DNA of 64,000 nucleotides from contig JBBHKE010001925.1 in NCBI GenBank assembly GCA_037447655.1, positions 62,001-126,000 on the forward strand. The letters run 5' to 3'. Positions within the stretch are counted from its first letter, which is position 1, and the number at the start of each line of letters is the position of its first letter. The translations under genes were made by a program, and so were the position numbers. The stretch comes from Zygnema cylindricum. Its lineage: Eukaryota > Streptophyta > Zygnematophyceae > Zygnematales > Zygnemataceae. Below the pieces are notes generated by a model that saw only the letters and a program-made list of their open reading frames with translations, was not told the origin of the DNA and did not search any database. Below, in pieces: positions 13,061-24,000 of this stretch.

Positions 13061-14139
13061 TCATCATGATGATGTCAAAAAACCCTAAAAAACGCGATGG
13101 TACAGCACAGTACATCAGCACGAGTATAGTAATTAATGCACACTAATGTACAGATAAATTCAGTACGCCGCCCAGGGCTGTTAGAGTTAGGGAACTATAA
13201 GCGTTAACACGCTATTAACACTTTTTTATAATTTAGCTACAGTATTTTAAGTCTTGTCAATTGGCTTATCATGAGCCACTCAAATAACTAGAAAAAAGAC
13301 ATTAGACGTGATTCTGGGTCAGAAAATGACTCACTTGATTTATTTAGAATGTTACACTGCGATATCGATGGGAAGTGTACTGTACTGAACTGTACAGTAC
13401 AGTACTGCACTGTACTGTATAGTACAGTACTGCAGTTTTGTGACTTTTGTTTCGTATGATGTTTATTCACGCGGAGCTACAAGAATTGTTGAATAGAGTG
13501 ATGTCATAATTTGCTGCGTTGTGATGTCGAACAGGAGATGAAAGGACACAAGGTCACGCGGGAGGCGATGTACGGAGAGAACATCGCACGAGGGAGGGAT
13601 GCGCGGAGTGGCCGGGATCCAGTCACAGAATCAAGCCGAAGTTCATCGAAGGTGTATCATCCGTGGGAACTGATCCATAACGATTTCCCCAAGGCCGCAA
13701 AACCAGAAATAAAGTCGCATGAAAATGTCAATTGTACAATTCACACGTGTCAATGTGACAAAAAGGGGCATTCACAACCGACCACGTGCTGCATGTTTCA
13801 AATGCTTAGCTGTTGTCTGCATACGGATATGTCTTTACGGATATGTTTTTACCCGAACCATGCCATTGTGCCTACTGTACTTGTCGGGGGCCCAATGGTC
13901 CGTTGTAAAAATCTCGCTCGCCGGACAGCTTCCGAGTGCGGCAGCTGCGATCGAAAGTGACACGACGCCAACGACAAATATCTCGAGAGATCTGCATGCA
14001 ATGAACGCTCCAGATGTCAGTTGCAGCACGACGATGGATTTTGTCTCATCTCATCTCAGCTGGGGCAGCACCAGGTGCACGTCCGTACGACCAAATGACG
14101 ACAAAATGTCAGTACATAAAACAAGATCAACCCCGAACC
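13061..14139. other. Unassigned spacer with GTAC palindromes and an orphan ORF
   Basis: The stretch contains a GTAC-rich palindrome cluster (13376-13435, listed separately). A plus-strand frame of 149 codons at 13511-13960 is rich in Cys, Arg and Ser, has no recognisable motif and overlaps another open frame, so I do not call it a gene. Nothing else is recognised. Confidence 0.3.
13376..13435. repeat. GTAC/TGTAC palindromic cluster
   Basis: About sixty bases consist almost entirely of overlapping ACTGTAC and GTACAGTAC words, which are self-complementary and could fold into alternative hairpins. Shorter versions occur near 31135 and 31358-31380. Function unknown. Confidence 0.6.
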
Positions 14140-15080
14140 CTAAAAATTAGTGTTGTGTATCGGTAAAAAATTTATCGCGATAACACCGATACCGATAGTT
14201 ATCGGTTATCGAACGGTCAGAGGTCCCGATATATCGGTCTGAGACCAACAAATTCCATATCGGCGATAACTTAAAAAAATATAGTATGCATACAATAGTA
14301 CTTTATAACATACGGTATTATATTATTTACTTTATATAGCGTGGCATGCCACGTATAAGAATCTGTTCCGTCTCTGTTTAACTGCGCTTTCTTACGGACA
14401 GCGCAGCACATAAGCGTTGGCTGGTTAACTGAACAGGAATTTTACGGTAACTTACGGAATTGTATCGACAAACTGGTGAACATGGAACGGTAAAAGTACA
14501 ACGGACGCAAAATAACATTCTGCGCGCCCCAAGAATCGAACGGACAACTTGGAATGAGAAAATACGAGCAGACGGCCAGCGTGAGCGCCGGCATCCCAGA
14601 ATGGCTCTTTTGGCATCTTATGCCAAAATGCCAACAGATTGACACGTGACAGGTCCCTAGTGGATCCCAAGGAAGAAAGGGACAAAGCCATGGCGTCGGA
14701 TGTGAAAGGTACATCGTTCTTACTAGATCCGTACCAAAACCGTACAGATCTCATGGCGGCTACTGTAATTTCTGTGTACTTTCTGTGCGATCTGATTGGT
14801 AGGCACCTCAGTAGATAGGGGTTGTTAGAAGGGCGCGTCCGGGGTATCACACGTACAGTTGAGTGTACTGGCCGTACATTTATCTGTACGGTCCGTACAG
14901 ATATCGCCGATAGTTATCGATATCGGTGTTATCGCCAATAAAACCGATAAATATCGGGTATTTATCGTCGATAACACCGATAGCGATATATCGTACCAAT
15001 ATATCGATTATCGGGTACCCGAAAAAAGGTCCATATCGGTTATCGGCAAATCCTTACCGATACACAACACTACTAAAAAT
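14140..15080. mobile_element. hAT-type TIR element, copy 1, with 8-bp TSD
   Basis: The 925-bp element (14148-15072) starts TAGTGTTGTGTATCGGTAA and ends with the complement of that word. It is flanked by a perfect 8-bp direct repeat CTAAAAAT (14140-14147 and 15073-15080). The terminal regions, about 120 bases at each end, are packed with CGATA and TATCG words, so the inverted homology is longer than the terminal word. The interior has no transposase frame. A TAG-starting TIR with an 8-bp duplication is the hallmark of the hAT superfamily, so this is a non-autonomous hAT element. Confidence 0.9.
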
Positions 15081-15419
15081 AGCTGAGCTGAGGAGCGGGA
15101 GATGCGCTTTCATCCGCATCGGTGATCGATCCGAATAGCTGAACCGATGTTTTCTATTCTCCCAATGCGATGTGCCGGTATTGATGCACTTGTCCCAATC
15201 GCAGCGGAGGTGTTTGGCACTACGGACGATTCCTTTGACGATTTCCATGCAATTGCGCGAGAAAAACATTTGAATCCAAGCCTCCAAGGGTCGTAAGAAT
15301 CCTCCCTGTAGTAAAGGCAAGTTCCCATGTAACCGAAAATTAATCTTGCTCTGTTTTTTCAGGAAGATTTTTCGTACTATTTTTAGAGCGTTCCGATGTA
15401 ACGCACTAAAATCGTTACT

Positions 15420-16320
15420 TTAAATTGTAGTGTTGTGTATCGGTAATCATTTACCGATAACCGATATGGACCTTTTCTCAGGTTCCCGATAATTGATATA
15501 TTGGTTCGATATATCGCTATCGGTCTTATCGCCGATAAGTAACCGATAATACCGGGTACTTATCGGCGATAACACCGATAACGATAACTATCGGCGATAA
15601 ATGTTTAGGCCGTACAGATAAATGTACGGGACAAACAGATAAATGTATGGCATGTACATTCAGCTGTAAGTCTTATTCCCCGGACGCGCAAAAAGTACAG
15701 TAGCCGCCATGACGTCCGTACGATTTTGGTACGGATCCAATATAAACGATGTACCTTTCACATCCGACGCCATGGCTTTGTCCCTTAATTCCATGAGATC
15801 CACTGGACACCTGCCACGTGTGAATCTGTCAGCTTTTTTGGCATAAGCTGCCAAAAGAGCCATTCCGAGATGCCAGCGCTCACGCTGGTCGTCCGCTCGT
15901 ACTTTTTCATACCAAGTCGTCCGTTCGACTCCGGCTGCGCGCATAATATTATTTTGCGTCCGTTGTTCTGTGTGTTCGCCGTCCTTTTTCCGTTCCATGT
16001 TTAGTAGTTTGTCTGTAAAATCCGTACATCGCCGTAAAAAATGTTTGTTCAGTTAACCGGCCAACGTTTTCCGTGCTGTGTTTTCTTACGGAACATAATC
16101 GTACACGGGGCATGACACGCTATATAATGTAAATAACATAATACATTATTTAATAAGGTACTATAGTATGCGTACTACATGTTTTTATAGTTATCGCCGA
16201 TATGGAAATTGTTGGTGTCGGATCGATATATCGGTGCCTCTGACCGTTCTATAACTGATAACTATCGCTATTGGTGTTATCGCGATAAGTTTTATATCGA
16301 TACACAACACTATTAAATTG
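15420..16320. mobile_element. hAT-type TIR element, copy 2, inverted, with 8-bp TSD
   Basis: The 885-bp element (15428-16312) has the same TAGTGTTGTGTATCGGTAA terminus at its left end and TATCGATACACAACACTA at the right. It is flanked by a perfect 8-bp duplication TTAAATTG (15420-15427 and 16313-16320). Its interior matches copy 1 in reverse orientation, for example the segments around 14280-14350 and 16120-16190. It lies only 340 bases from copy 1. Different target duplications show two independent insertions. No transposase is encoded. Confidence 0.9.
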
Positions 16321-17660
16321 TGACGGATGTAGACGTGGGTGTCATATGTGACGGTTGTAGACGATTACATAACTTGCGATAGTTGATGACGTTTTACATA
16401 ATAGCGACAGTTGTGGGCGTCTACTGTATAGTGGTTTCTTGTGACATTGTAGTTGTTTAGGGTTTGTGACATTTTGGCGTCACGCTCATTTATGATAGAG
16501 TCGACGTCACAAATACTAAAACTTTCCGCCATGGTTTCTCTATTTTGTTTTTTCGTCCTTTCTCACTCTAATTGCCATCAAAATACGACATAAGGCATTC
16601 AAAAGTAAAATTTTCCAGATATCTTTCATTTGATACCATTCTTGCCGTTTTTCAATGCATAAATTGTGAAATAGACGCGGTATGGGAGAGTGAGGGAGAA
16701 GGAGGCGCCTTCATGGACTTCGCTTTTGACGAAATGGCGTCCGTTGGTCGAGACCCCTCCACGACCCCCGTACGGAAAAAAGTACGCACATGGTGCAAAC
16801 GTGCAGCTGAGTTTTTTTTGGGTACTCAGCGTATATAAGTTTCCAAAAACCCCAGACGCGCGCGACAACGTCTACCTATTCGTTCACATAATAAAACTTT
16901 AGTTAAAATCTCATGGCGAGGTAATTTCAGTAGAATTTTGAAGATGAGATGGAAGATCGCGAAAGTGGGTCGAAACGCGCTAAACGACAAACTGCAATTT
17001 ATCTAGGGTTTTTTAGGGGTTCGCAAATTGTATGTTGTAATTTCATTTTTTAGGACGGCTGCGGACTTTCTCGTTGCGGGCTAAGTTTTGAAACAAAACG
17101 ACGGAAAAAAATCCTTACTTTATCACATGGGAAAGTGCCCTAAGCCTTCTTGCATCTTTTAAACGTCAACGCGTCTCCATCGCCCTTCAACACGCGCAAT
17201 GTTTAATCGAACAAAAAACCACACCCGGTTTCCTATCCACACAAAGAGCTTGTCAACACTAATTATGGTAAAGTATATGACCAGAAGACTCTAAAACAAC
17301 AGCTGGTTATGCAAAGAGAATAAAAAGATATGTTGAGAAAATTAACATAGAGAGAAACATCTAAAGAGTGAACCCACCAAAAAAACAATGGAGTTCCTCA
17401 CCTACACCACGTAACCCGGTTAGCTCCAAAAGTGTCTACCAATTGTCGCACAATGGGCCACGTGTCAACATATGGAAAAAGTTATCGGGAAACACGGAAA
17501 AAGGCGTTTGTCGTCACGTAAATCTGGTTTTTTAACACATTTACTTTTAATTACTAGGTTTTGATCATCCATGCTTTGTGGTAAGATATGTTGCACAATA
17601 AAACTAAGCTTTACGGGATTTCTTCGGTTTCAATCCCCTACTGATGGTAAAATGCAATAA
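16321..17660. other. Unassigned region, no gene recognised
   Basis: Only short overlapping frames occur, for example both strands of 16570-16900, none with a recognisable domain. A slightly GC-richer part around 16680-16800 could hide an exon, but no splice-bounded conserved segment was found. I also looked here for the missing last exons of the mannosidase-like gene and saw none. Confidence 0.3.
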
Positions 17661-17667
17661 GGACAGG

Positions 17668-17870
17668 GTTTTTTTGGGTTTTTTTGGGTTTTTTTGGGTT
17701 TTTTGGGGTTTTTTGGGTTTTTTTTGGTTTTTTTTGGGTTTTTTAGGGTTTTTTAGGGTTTTTTAGGGTTTTTTAGGGTTTTTTAGGGTTTTTTAGGGTT
17801 TTTTAGGGTTTTTTAGGGTTTTTTAGGGTTTTTTAGGGTTTTTTAGGGTTTTTTAGGGTTTTTTAGGGGT
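17668..17870. repeat. TTTTAGGGTT decamer array ending at a gap
   Basis: A tandem array of ten-base units begins as degenerate TTTTTTGGGT units. From about 17740 it becomes thirteen near-perfect TTTTAGGGTT units and stops at the N run. The unit contains TTTAGGG, the common plant/algal telomere repeat, but the period is 10, not 7. Related words are scattered in a mannosidase-gene intron (23140-23460). Confidence 0.85.
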
Positions 17871-17880
17871 NNNNNNNNNN
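17871..17880. other. Assembly gap (10 N)
   Basis: Ten undetermined bases, probably a placeholder of unknown true length. The gap cuts off the 3' part of the minus-strand GH47-like gene and sits at the edge of the decamer array, which probably caused the assembly break. Confidence 0.95.
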
Positions 17881-18058
17881 TAGAGACGGAGGCTATAGGG
17901 AGGGAAGATAAATTGAGGGCGGATAGAGCGATGGAGGTTAGAGTGAGAGACAATAGTGTGCGAGGAGATAAGAGCAAGGTGGTGTAGACCGAGGGAGGGA
18001 GGGAGTGAGGCAGTGTCTCGTGCGGGGGGCCGTGCAGGGATAGGTTGCAGGTGGTTAC

Positions 18059-21000
18059 CCCTCGTCGCCTCCCATAGCGCCCACGTTGACTCCGCCAGCT
18101 CCGGCCTCAGGGGGTATCCCTTCTGCCCTGCCTGCCACGTCAGCATCCCAGCCCACACCTCTGCCACGTCAGCAGTGCCACGTCATCATTCAGAGTGCCA
18201 CGTCAGCGGGTGCATCTCTATCCCATCGACATAGGCGGCACATCAGCATAAATGCCACGTCAGCACGAGTGCCATATGTGCACATCTGCCACGTCAGCAC
18301 GGGCGACCCAGCAACACAAATGCACCATGACTGAGTGCCACGTCAGCAGGAGTCTCAAAAACGCATGCGTATACACGTGCCACGTCAGAATAAGTGCCAC
18401 ATCAGCATCGGTGCCACGTCAGCACATGCACACGGAACATGTCAGCATGGGTGCCAAATCAGCAAGAGTGCCGAAGGTGTCACGTCAGCACCAGTGCCAC
18501 ATCAACAAGGACGCCACATCAGCCAGAGTGCCACGCCAGCCAGTATGTGACGTCAGCCAGGGTGATGAAGAGTGCCACGTCATCCTCACCTGCACCTGGG
18601 AGGTAGCCAGGTTGAAGCCCTCGGGGGTGAAGCCGTAGCGCCGCCAGACGCGAAGGAAGGCAGAGAGGGTGAGGGAGGCGGGGGAGAGGTCGCCCAGGAG
18701 AGCCTGGGGGGGAGAGGGAGAGGGAGAGGGGGAGGGAGAGGGGGAGGAAGAAGGGGGAAAGGGAGGGTGGTTTAGGAAAAGGGAGGAAAGGTTTTTAAGT
18801 CAAAGGAGAGAAGGTGAGGCAGGGAGAGGGAGAGGGAGGAAAGAGAGAAAAAAGGGAAAGGGAGACAGCGGGAAAAGGACAGGACAGAGGGAGAGGCGGA
18901 AAATGAAAGAAGGGTGGGAGGGAGAGATAGCACCTGTAACCCGGGCCAGAATGCCTGCAGGGAGTTAAACAGCGGCCACACTACTGCCCCATTGTACATG
19001 TGCACTTCAACATACCTATTTGCACCCCAATGCCCACAACTCCCACAAATCACTACAAACAAACATACATATTATTCACTTTTGGGCATTTGTATGCATT
19101 GACATTCATAAACATGCACATATATAAATACAAACATGTACATATATGTATATTTGTGTATATATATGTATATATATATGTGTGTGTGTGTATATTTCTA
19201 TATAGGTATATATGTATAGAGTTATCTATAGAGTTATGTTTATATAATAATGGACATAATCTTTGTAAAACATGTGGGCCAAATAGTCAACACACAGTCC
19301 TAACCCAAATGCTTCCCAAACTACAAGAAAACATATCTTTTTCAAAGCTTTTCTTAGGTTTTTGTTTTTCAGGGTTTTTAAGGGCATTTTATAGGGTTTT
19401 GTTAGGTTTTAATACTCACCAGGGTTCATGATGGAGGTACTTCATGGCTGACTCGTAGGCGGTTTTGAAGATGTGGAGGTATTCCTCGTCCCCAAAAAGA
19501 ATATAGGCCTAAAAAAAAAAGAAAAAAAAATCAAAAACCTTATATTATTTTATCCGTTCCCTTTTGAACCCTTTTTGGGAAAAAAACGCTTTCGTTGTTC
19601 GAAGGAATGGGGCGAATGGCGAATTACAAAAAAAATTGGGTTCACAAACGTTTTCCGGAGTTTTTTTCTTTTTTCCGGAAAAGTCGTTTGTTTAGAAAGA
19701 TTTGGAAATAGAAAAAACATTTTTTTTACTACAATATTTTACTTTCACAAAAATAATCATTTTTTACTTTATCTTTTTTTCGCATTTTTTTTATTTGTAT
19801 TATTTTGGATTTTTTGTTAAAATTGTTTATTTTTTGATATAAAGGTGAAATTTCACCTTCAAAAGATATTCGTAAAAAGAATCGATACTTGTCCCGATAC
19901 CTGCATCCTGCACCAAAAATAGTGTGGATAAAGGGGCAGGGGAGGGAAAGCAAAAATAGGAATCTCTCTCCGTCTCCCTTGCCTCTCTCCCTCTCCCTCC
20001 TCCGGCACTCTCTCCCTTCTCCCTTCCCCTAAATCTTCACTCCCTCTCCCTGAATCCTAACCCTTTCTCCCTTTCTCTCTCTCTCCGGCTCTCTCTCTCC
20101 CCCTCTCCGTCCTCTCCCTCTCCCCTTCCCCCTCCCCCTCTTGTGAATAATTTTCTAGATAGTAAAACTCCGTCTAAAATCTTCTCCCAAAAAAAAAATC
20201 GTTTTTTTTAAAGAGGATTAAATCCTTCAAACAGGGTACATTAAAAACTAAAAGAAAATATTAAAAAAAAAAAAAAAATTGCTCGGTGGGTCCTCCCCCT
20301 GTATCCAAAAAAAACCCCCCCCAAAAAAAAACCAAAAAAAATAACAAAACAATTCCGAAAAAAATCCAAAAAAACCAGAAAAAAGCCAAAAAAAAAACAA
20401 AAAAATCCCTAAAAAAATCTAAAAGTAACCAAAAAAAAAAAAAAAAAAAAAAATCCAAAAAAAAAACTAGGTGAAAAAAACCCTTTAGAGAAAGTGAAAA
20501 AAAACTGACTTTATGGGTCCATTCCCCCGAAAAAACGTCGATATGGGCCCCCACAAGCCCCAAATGACTCCTTTGGGCCCAAAGTCCCCTCACCGCATTT
20601 CTTGCTACCTCTTCGTACACTGCAACCCCAGTTTTTTTTTTTTTTTTTTTTAGTTTTTTTTTTTTCCACTACATTTATATGTTTGCTATTGGCTATTTTT
20701 ACCATTTTTCATATCATTTTTTCCCTTTTTATTTTTTTACTTTATCGTTAATCGAGGTTTGAGTTTTTTTTCATTTTTTCTATTTTTTTATTTTTTTATT
20801 TGTGTGTAACTTAACTTTAACTTTTTTAAGGAAAGCAGGATAGTTAAAAAAAAAAAAAAAAAAAAAAATGAAATAAGATTATGTTAAAGACATTTATTTC
20901 CCAATTTTTCCTCTACAACTCCAAAAAAAAAAAAAAACATATAAACTTATATATATATGGCATCTCTTTTCCCTCCGAGATTTCCACACATATTCATCTG

Positions 21001-24000
21001 CCCAAAACAAGAGATTTTTTTTATGCTGACCGGGATTTCCGGTCAGACGACTCAAAATTCCGAATTCCAAAACGAGAGTTCCTCCTCCGGCCGTGGAAGC
21101 CACCTGCAATTTCCATGAACCTTTCCTTTAGAGGAAAAAAAAAAACAAAAAACTTCCAAGAACCTTCCTCGGAAAAAAAAAACAGAAAAGAAAAGAAATG
21201 AAAAAAAAATCCAGAAACCTTGTAAAAAAGAAAAAAACACTCCCAAGAACCTTGAAAAACAAAGAAAAAAAAATACGGAACAGACTCCGAAATAGAAAAC
21301 AGAAATAGAAAGGAGAAAAATGGAAAACGGAGCAGAAAAAAAGGGAAAAGGGGGAAATAGAAAACGGAAAACAGAGAACGGAAAAAGGAGAAAGGAAAAA
21401 GTATAAAAACAATAAACTTGAAAAAAGGAGAAAAAAGTTGTACTTTTATTTCTCCGGGAATGACTCCATACCGCAAATTCACGGATCCATAGGGAATGCC
21501 TGAAACATATATAGAGGGAGAGAGAGAGAGAGAGAGAATAAATAAGAAAGTGGGAGAGAGGAGGGGGAGGAGGAGAGAGAGGGAGGGAGAGGGATCGAGT
21601 ATGAAAGAAGAAAGAGATCCAATGAGAGCGAGAGCGAGAGAGAGCGAGAGAGAGGGAGAGGGAGAGAGCGAGAGCGAGGGAGAGCGAGCGAGAGCGAGGG
21701 AGAGCGAGGGAGAGCGAGCGAGAGAGAGGGAGAGAGAGAGCCACAGAGCGAGAGAGGGAGAGAGGGAGAAAGAGGTAGAGAGAGAGAGAGAGCGAGAGAG
21801 AGCGAGAGAGAGGGAGAGAGGGAGAGAGAGGAAGAGAGAGAGACCGGTAGGCGTATCAAAGGCCGGCAACATTCTTTTCACTAAGTCTTCCGCCAAGTGG
21901 AGGAGTTGCCCCCGGTATCCCTCCACTTGCATGCCCTGGGAAAAAGACAAAAAAAAAAGCAAAAAAATCCACATTTTACAAACGGACCAAAAATAAAAAT
22001 AAACAAAGAAATTTCAGAAAATAATGTCAGAGAAAAAAAAGTTCCTGCAAAAAAAGTAATAACAAATTAAAGAAAGTCTCTTTCAGATTATTTTAGATTA
22101 ATAATCTCTTTGAGGGTAATTTCTTTCCTTTGAAAAAAAAATGAAAAGAAAAGGCCTCAATTTTCCACTAAAGGACAAAAAATAGTGATAATCAGTTACC
22201 GGTTGAACCATCTTAATTTTTAGGTTTAAAGATTTAAAACAAAAAAATCATAAAAAAAAGAAAAAAATCATATAAAAAAAACAAAAAATCATAAAAAATA
22301 AAAAAACATAAATGAATTTATGCAGTTTATTATAGTTTCCACATTTGATTGTGGTCATTTGAAATGAATTTGTTTTTTTATTTTGTTTCTTTTCAAAAAA
22401 CATCTCTCGATGTCGGGTTCATTTTTGTTTTCGTTTCGTTTCCGTTTTCGATTTTGTCTTCAAAATGAAAAAAAAGGGAAAAAAAAGGGGGGGGGGGAGG
22501 AAAAAACGAGAAAAAAAAAAAAAAAGGAAAATGTACCGTATTGGGGTCACTAGCCAACAAATGAGCGGAAAGAAGTCCTCCCACCACTCGAATATTCGTC
22601 TCAAATAGGGAAACCGTCTTATTCTACGAAAAAGACAAAAAAAACCACCATTAGTATATAAAACCATCTTATTGTGAGGAAAAGGACCAAAAAAACTGTC
22701 AATAGTACATGAAATCGTCTTACTTTGAGGAAAAGGACAAAAACTGTCGTTAATTTACAAAAGCGTCTTATATAATAATAATAAACAAATAAATACTTTA
22801 ACATCTTGCTATTACTTTCTAACCGATCCACACTAATTATGGTGAGATAGCAATACAAAATTTTTTATTTACTTTCTTTCCGCGACTTTGACTACTTTTT
22901 ATTTCCCAAAATTTACCCAAAATCTATCCAAAATTTAACTCTCTTTTTCTCAAACCCATTTTACCCCATTTTACTCCATTTTTATCCCCAACTTTTCCCT
23001 CAAAAAAGTACGTCATTCGTCTTTTTTTTTACGTCTCCTTACTTTGTCAAAATTGGTGTGCTGTGACACGAGACGAACCGCTCGAGAAAATTCCGAGAAA
23101 TTTCCCATCAGGGCCAAGGAGTCCAAAGAATCGACCTGCCAGTTTTTTTAGGGTTTAGGATTTTACGATTTTAGGGTTTTAGGGTTTTTTATGTTTTTTG
23201 GGGTTTTTTAGAGTTTCTTTGAGTTTTTTGCGTTTTTTAGGATTTTTTAGGGTTTTGTAGGGATTTTCAGGGTCTCTTCAAGGTCTGTTCAGGAGATTGT
23301 TAGGGTTTTTTTATCAATTTAAAGAGTTTTTTTTTAGATTTTTTTGAGAAATTTCAGAGGGAAGTCTCGTCCGGGTCCTAAGGGGATATTTCAGGAGAGT
23401 TAGGGTTTTTAGAGTACTTAAGGGCTTTTAGGGATTTTTTAGGGTTCAGGGAGTGGTGTTGCCAGGGTGGGCGTCCAACTGCCAGAATTTGACCTTTTTC
23501 TGAATGAATCTACCAAAAGGGGAGGGAGTGGGAGAGAGAGAACGGGGGAGAGTGAGAGAGAGGGAGAGAGGGAGAGGGAGGGAGAGAGAGAGGGAGAGAG
23601 AGAGAGAGAGGGAGAGAGGGCGGGAGAGGGATAGAAAAAGCAATAAGAAGACGAAGAGCAAGTGAACGGCAACAGAACCAGTGACAGGGAGAGCGAGCAA
23701 GCGAGAGACAGATAGAGAAAGACAGATACACCGAGAGAGGAGAGAGAGAGAGAGAGAGAGAGAGATTCCTAGTCCCAACCAGTGTGAGGCTGTATCCCCC
23801 AAGCGAGTCCTCCCCCGAGCAGCTCTGTGGCAGCAGTTCGTCCAACGGAAACGCGTGCTCCATGTAACTGTCGTACGCGTGACGGAACATTCTGCGCACC
23901 TGTCACGTAGACGCACAGCTATTAGTGTGGAACGTTGCCAGGCCATGTTTTACCTACTCGATTTGATTCAATTTGGTTTGATTTGAGTCCATTTGATACA

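Noticed and set aside
13511-13960. 149-codon plus-strand ORF
   Set aside because: No recognisable domain, overlapped by another long frame, no supporting splice or promoter signals.
16572-16902. Missing terminal exon of the mannosidase-like gene
   Set aside because: No GH47 C-terminal motif (for example the SFFLAETLKYLYLLF-type block) is readable on the minus strand here.
17668-17870. TTTTAGGGTT array as a true chromosome end
   Set aside because: The period is ten rather than seven and gene sequence continues after the gap. An interstitial telomere-like repeat is the simpler reading.
18133-18590. Evenly spaced CCACGTCAGCA repeats as a CRISPR array
   Set aside because: Units are too short, spacing is irregular, and the setting is an intron of a eukaryotic gene.
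21021-21974. 317-codon minus-strand Ser/Leu/Phe-rich frame
   Set aside because: It reads through three mannosidase exons and a GA/CT microsatellite intron; only the exon parts have homology.
23446-23946. Minus-strand frame ending [16 protein letters not shown] as an extra mannosidase exon
   Set aside because: Exon 2 joins exon 3 directly in phase (GGYSLTL to [12 protein letters not shown]) and leaves no room for this segment in the GH47 fold.
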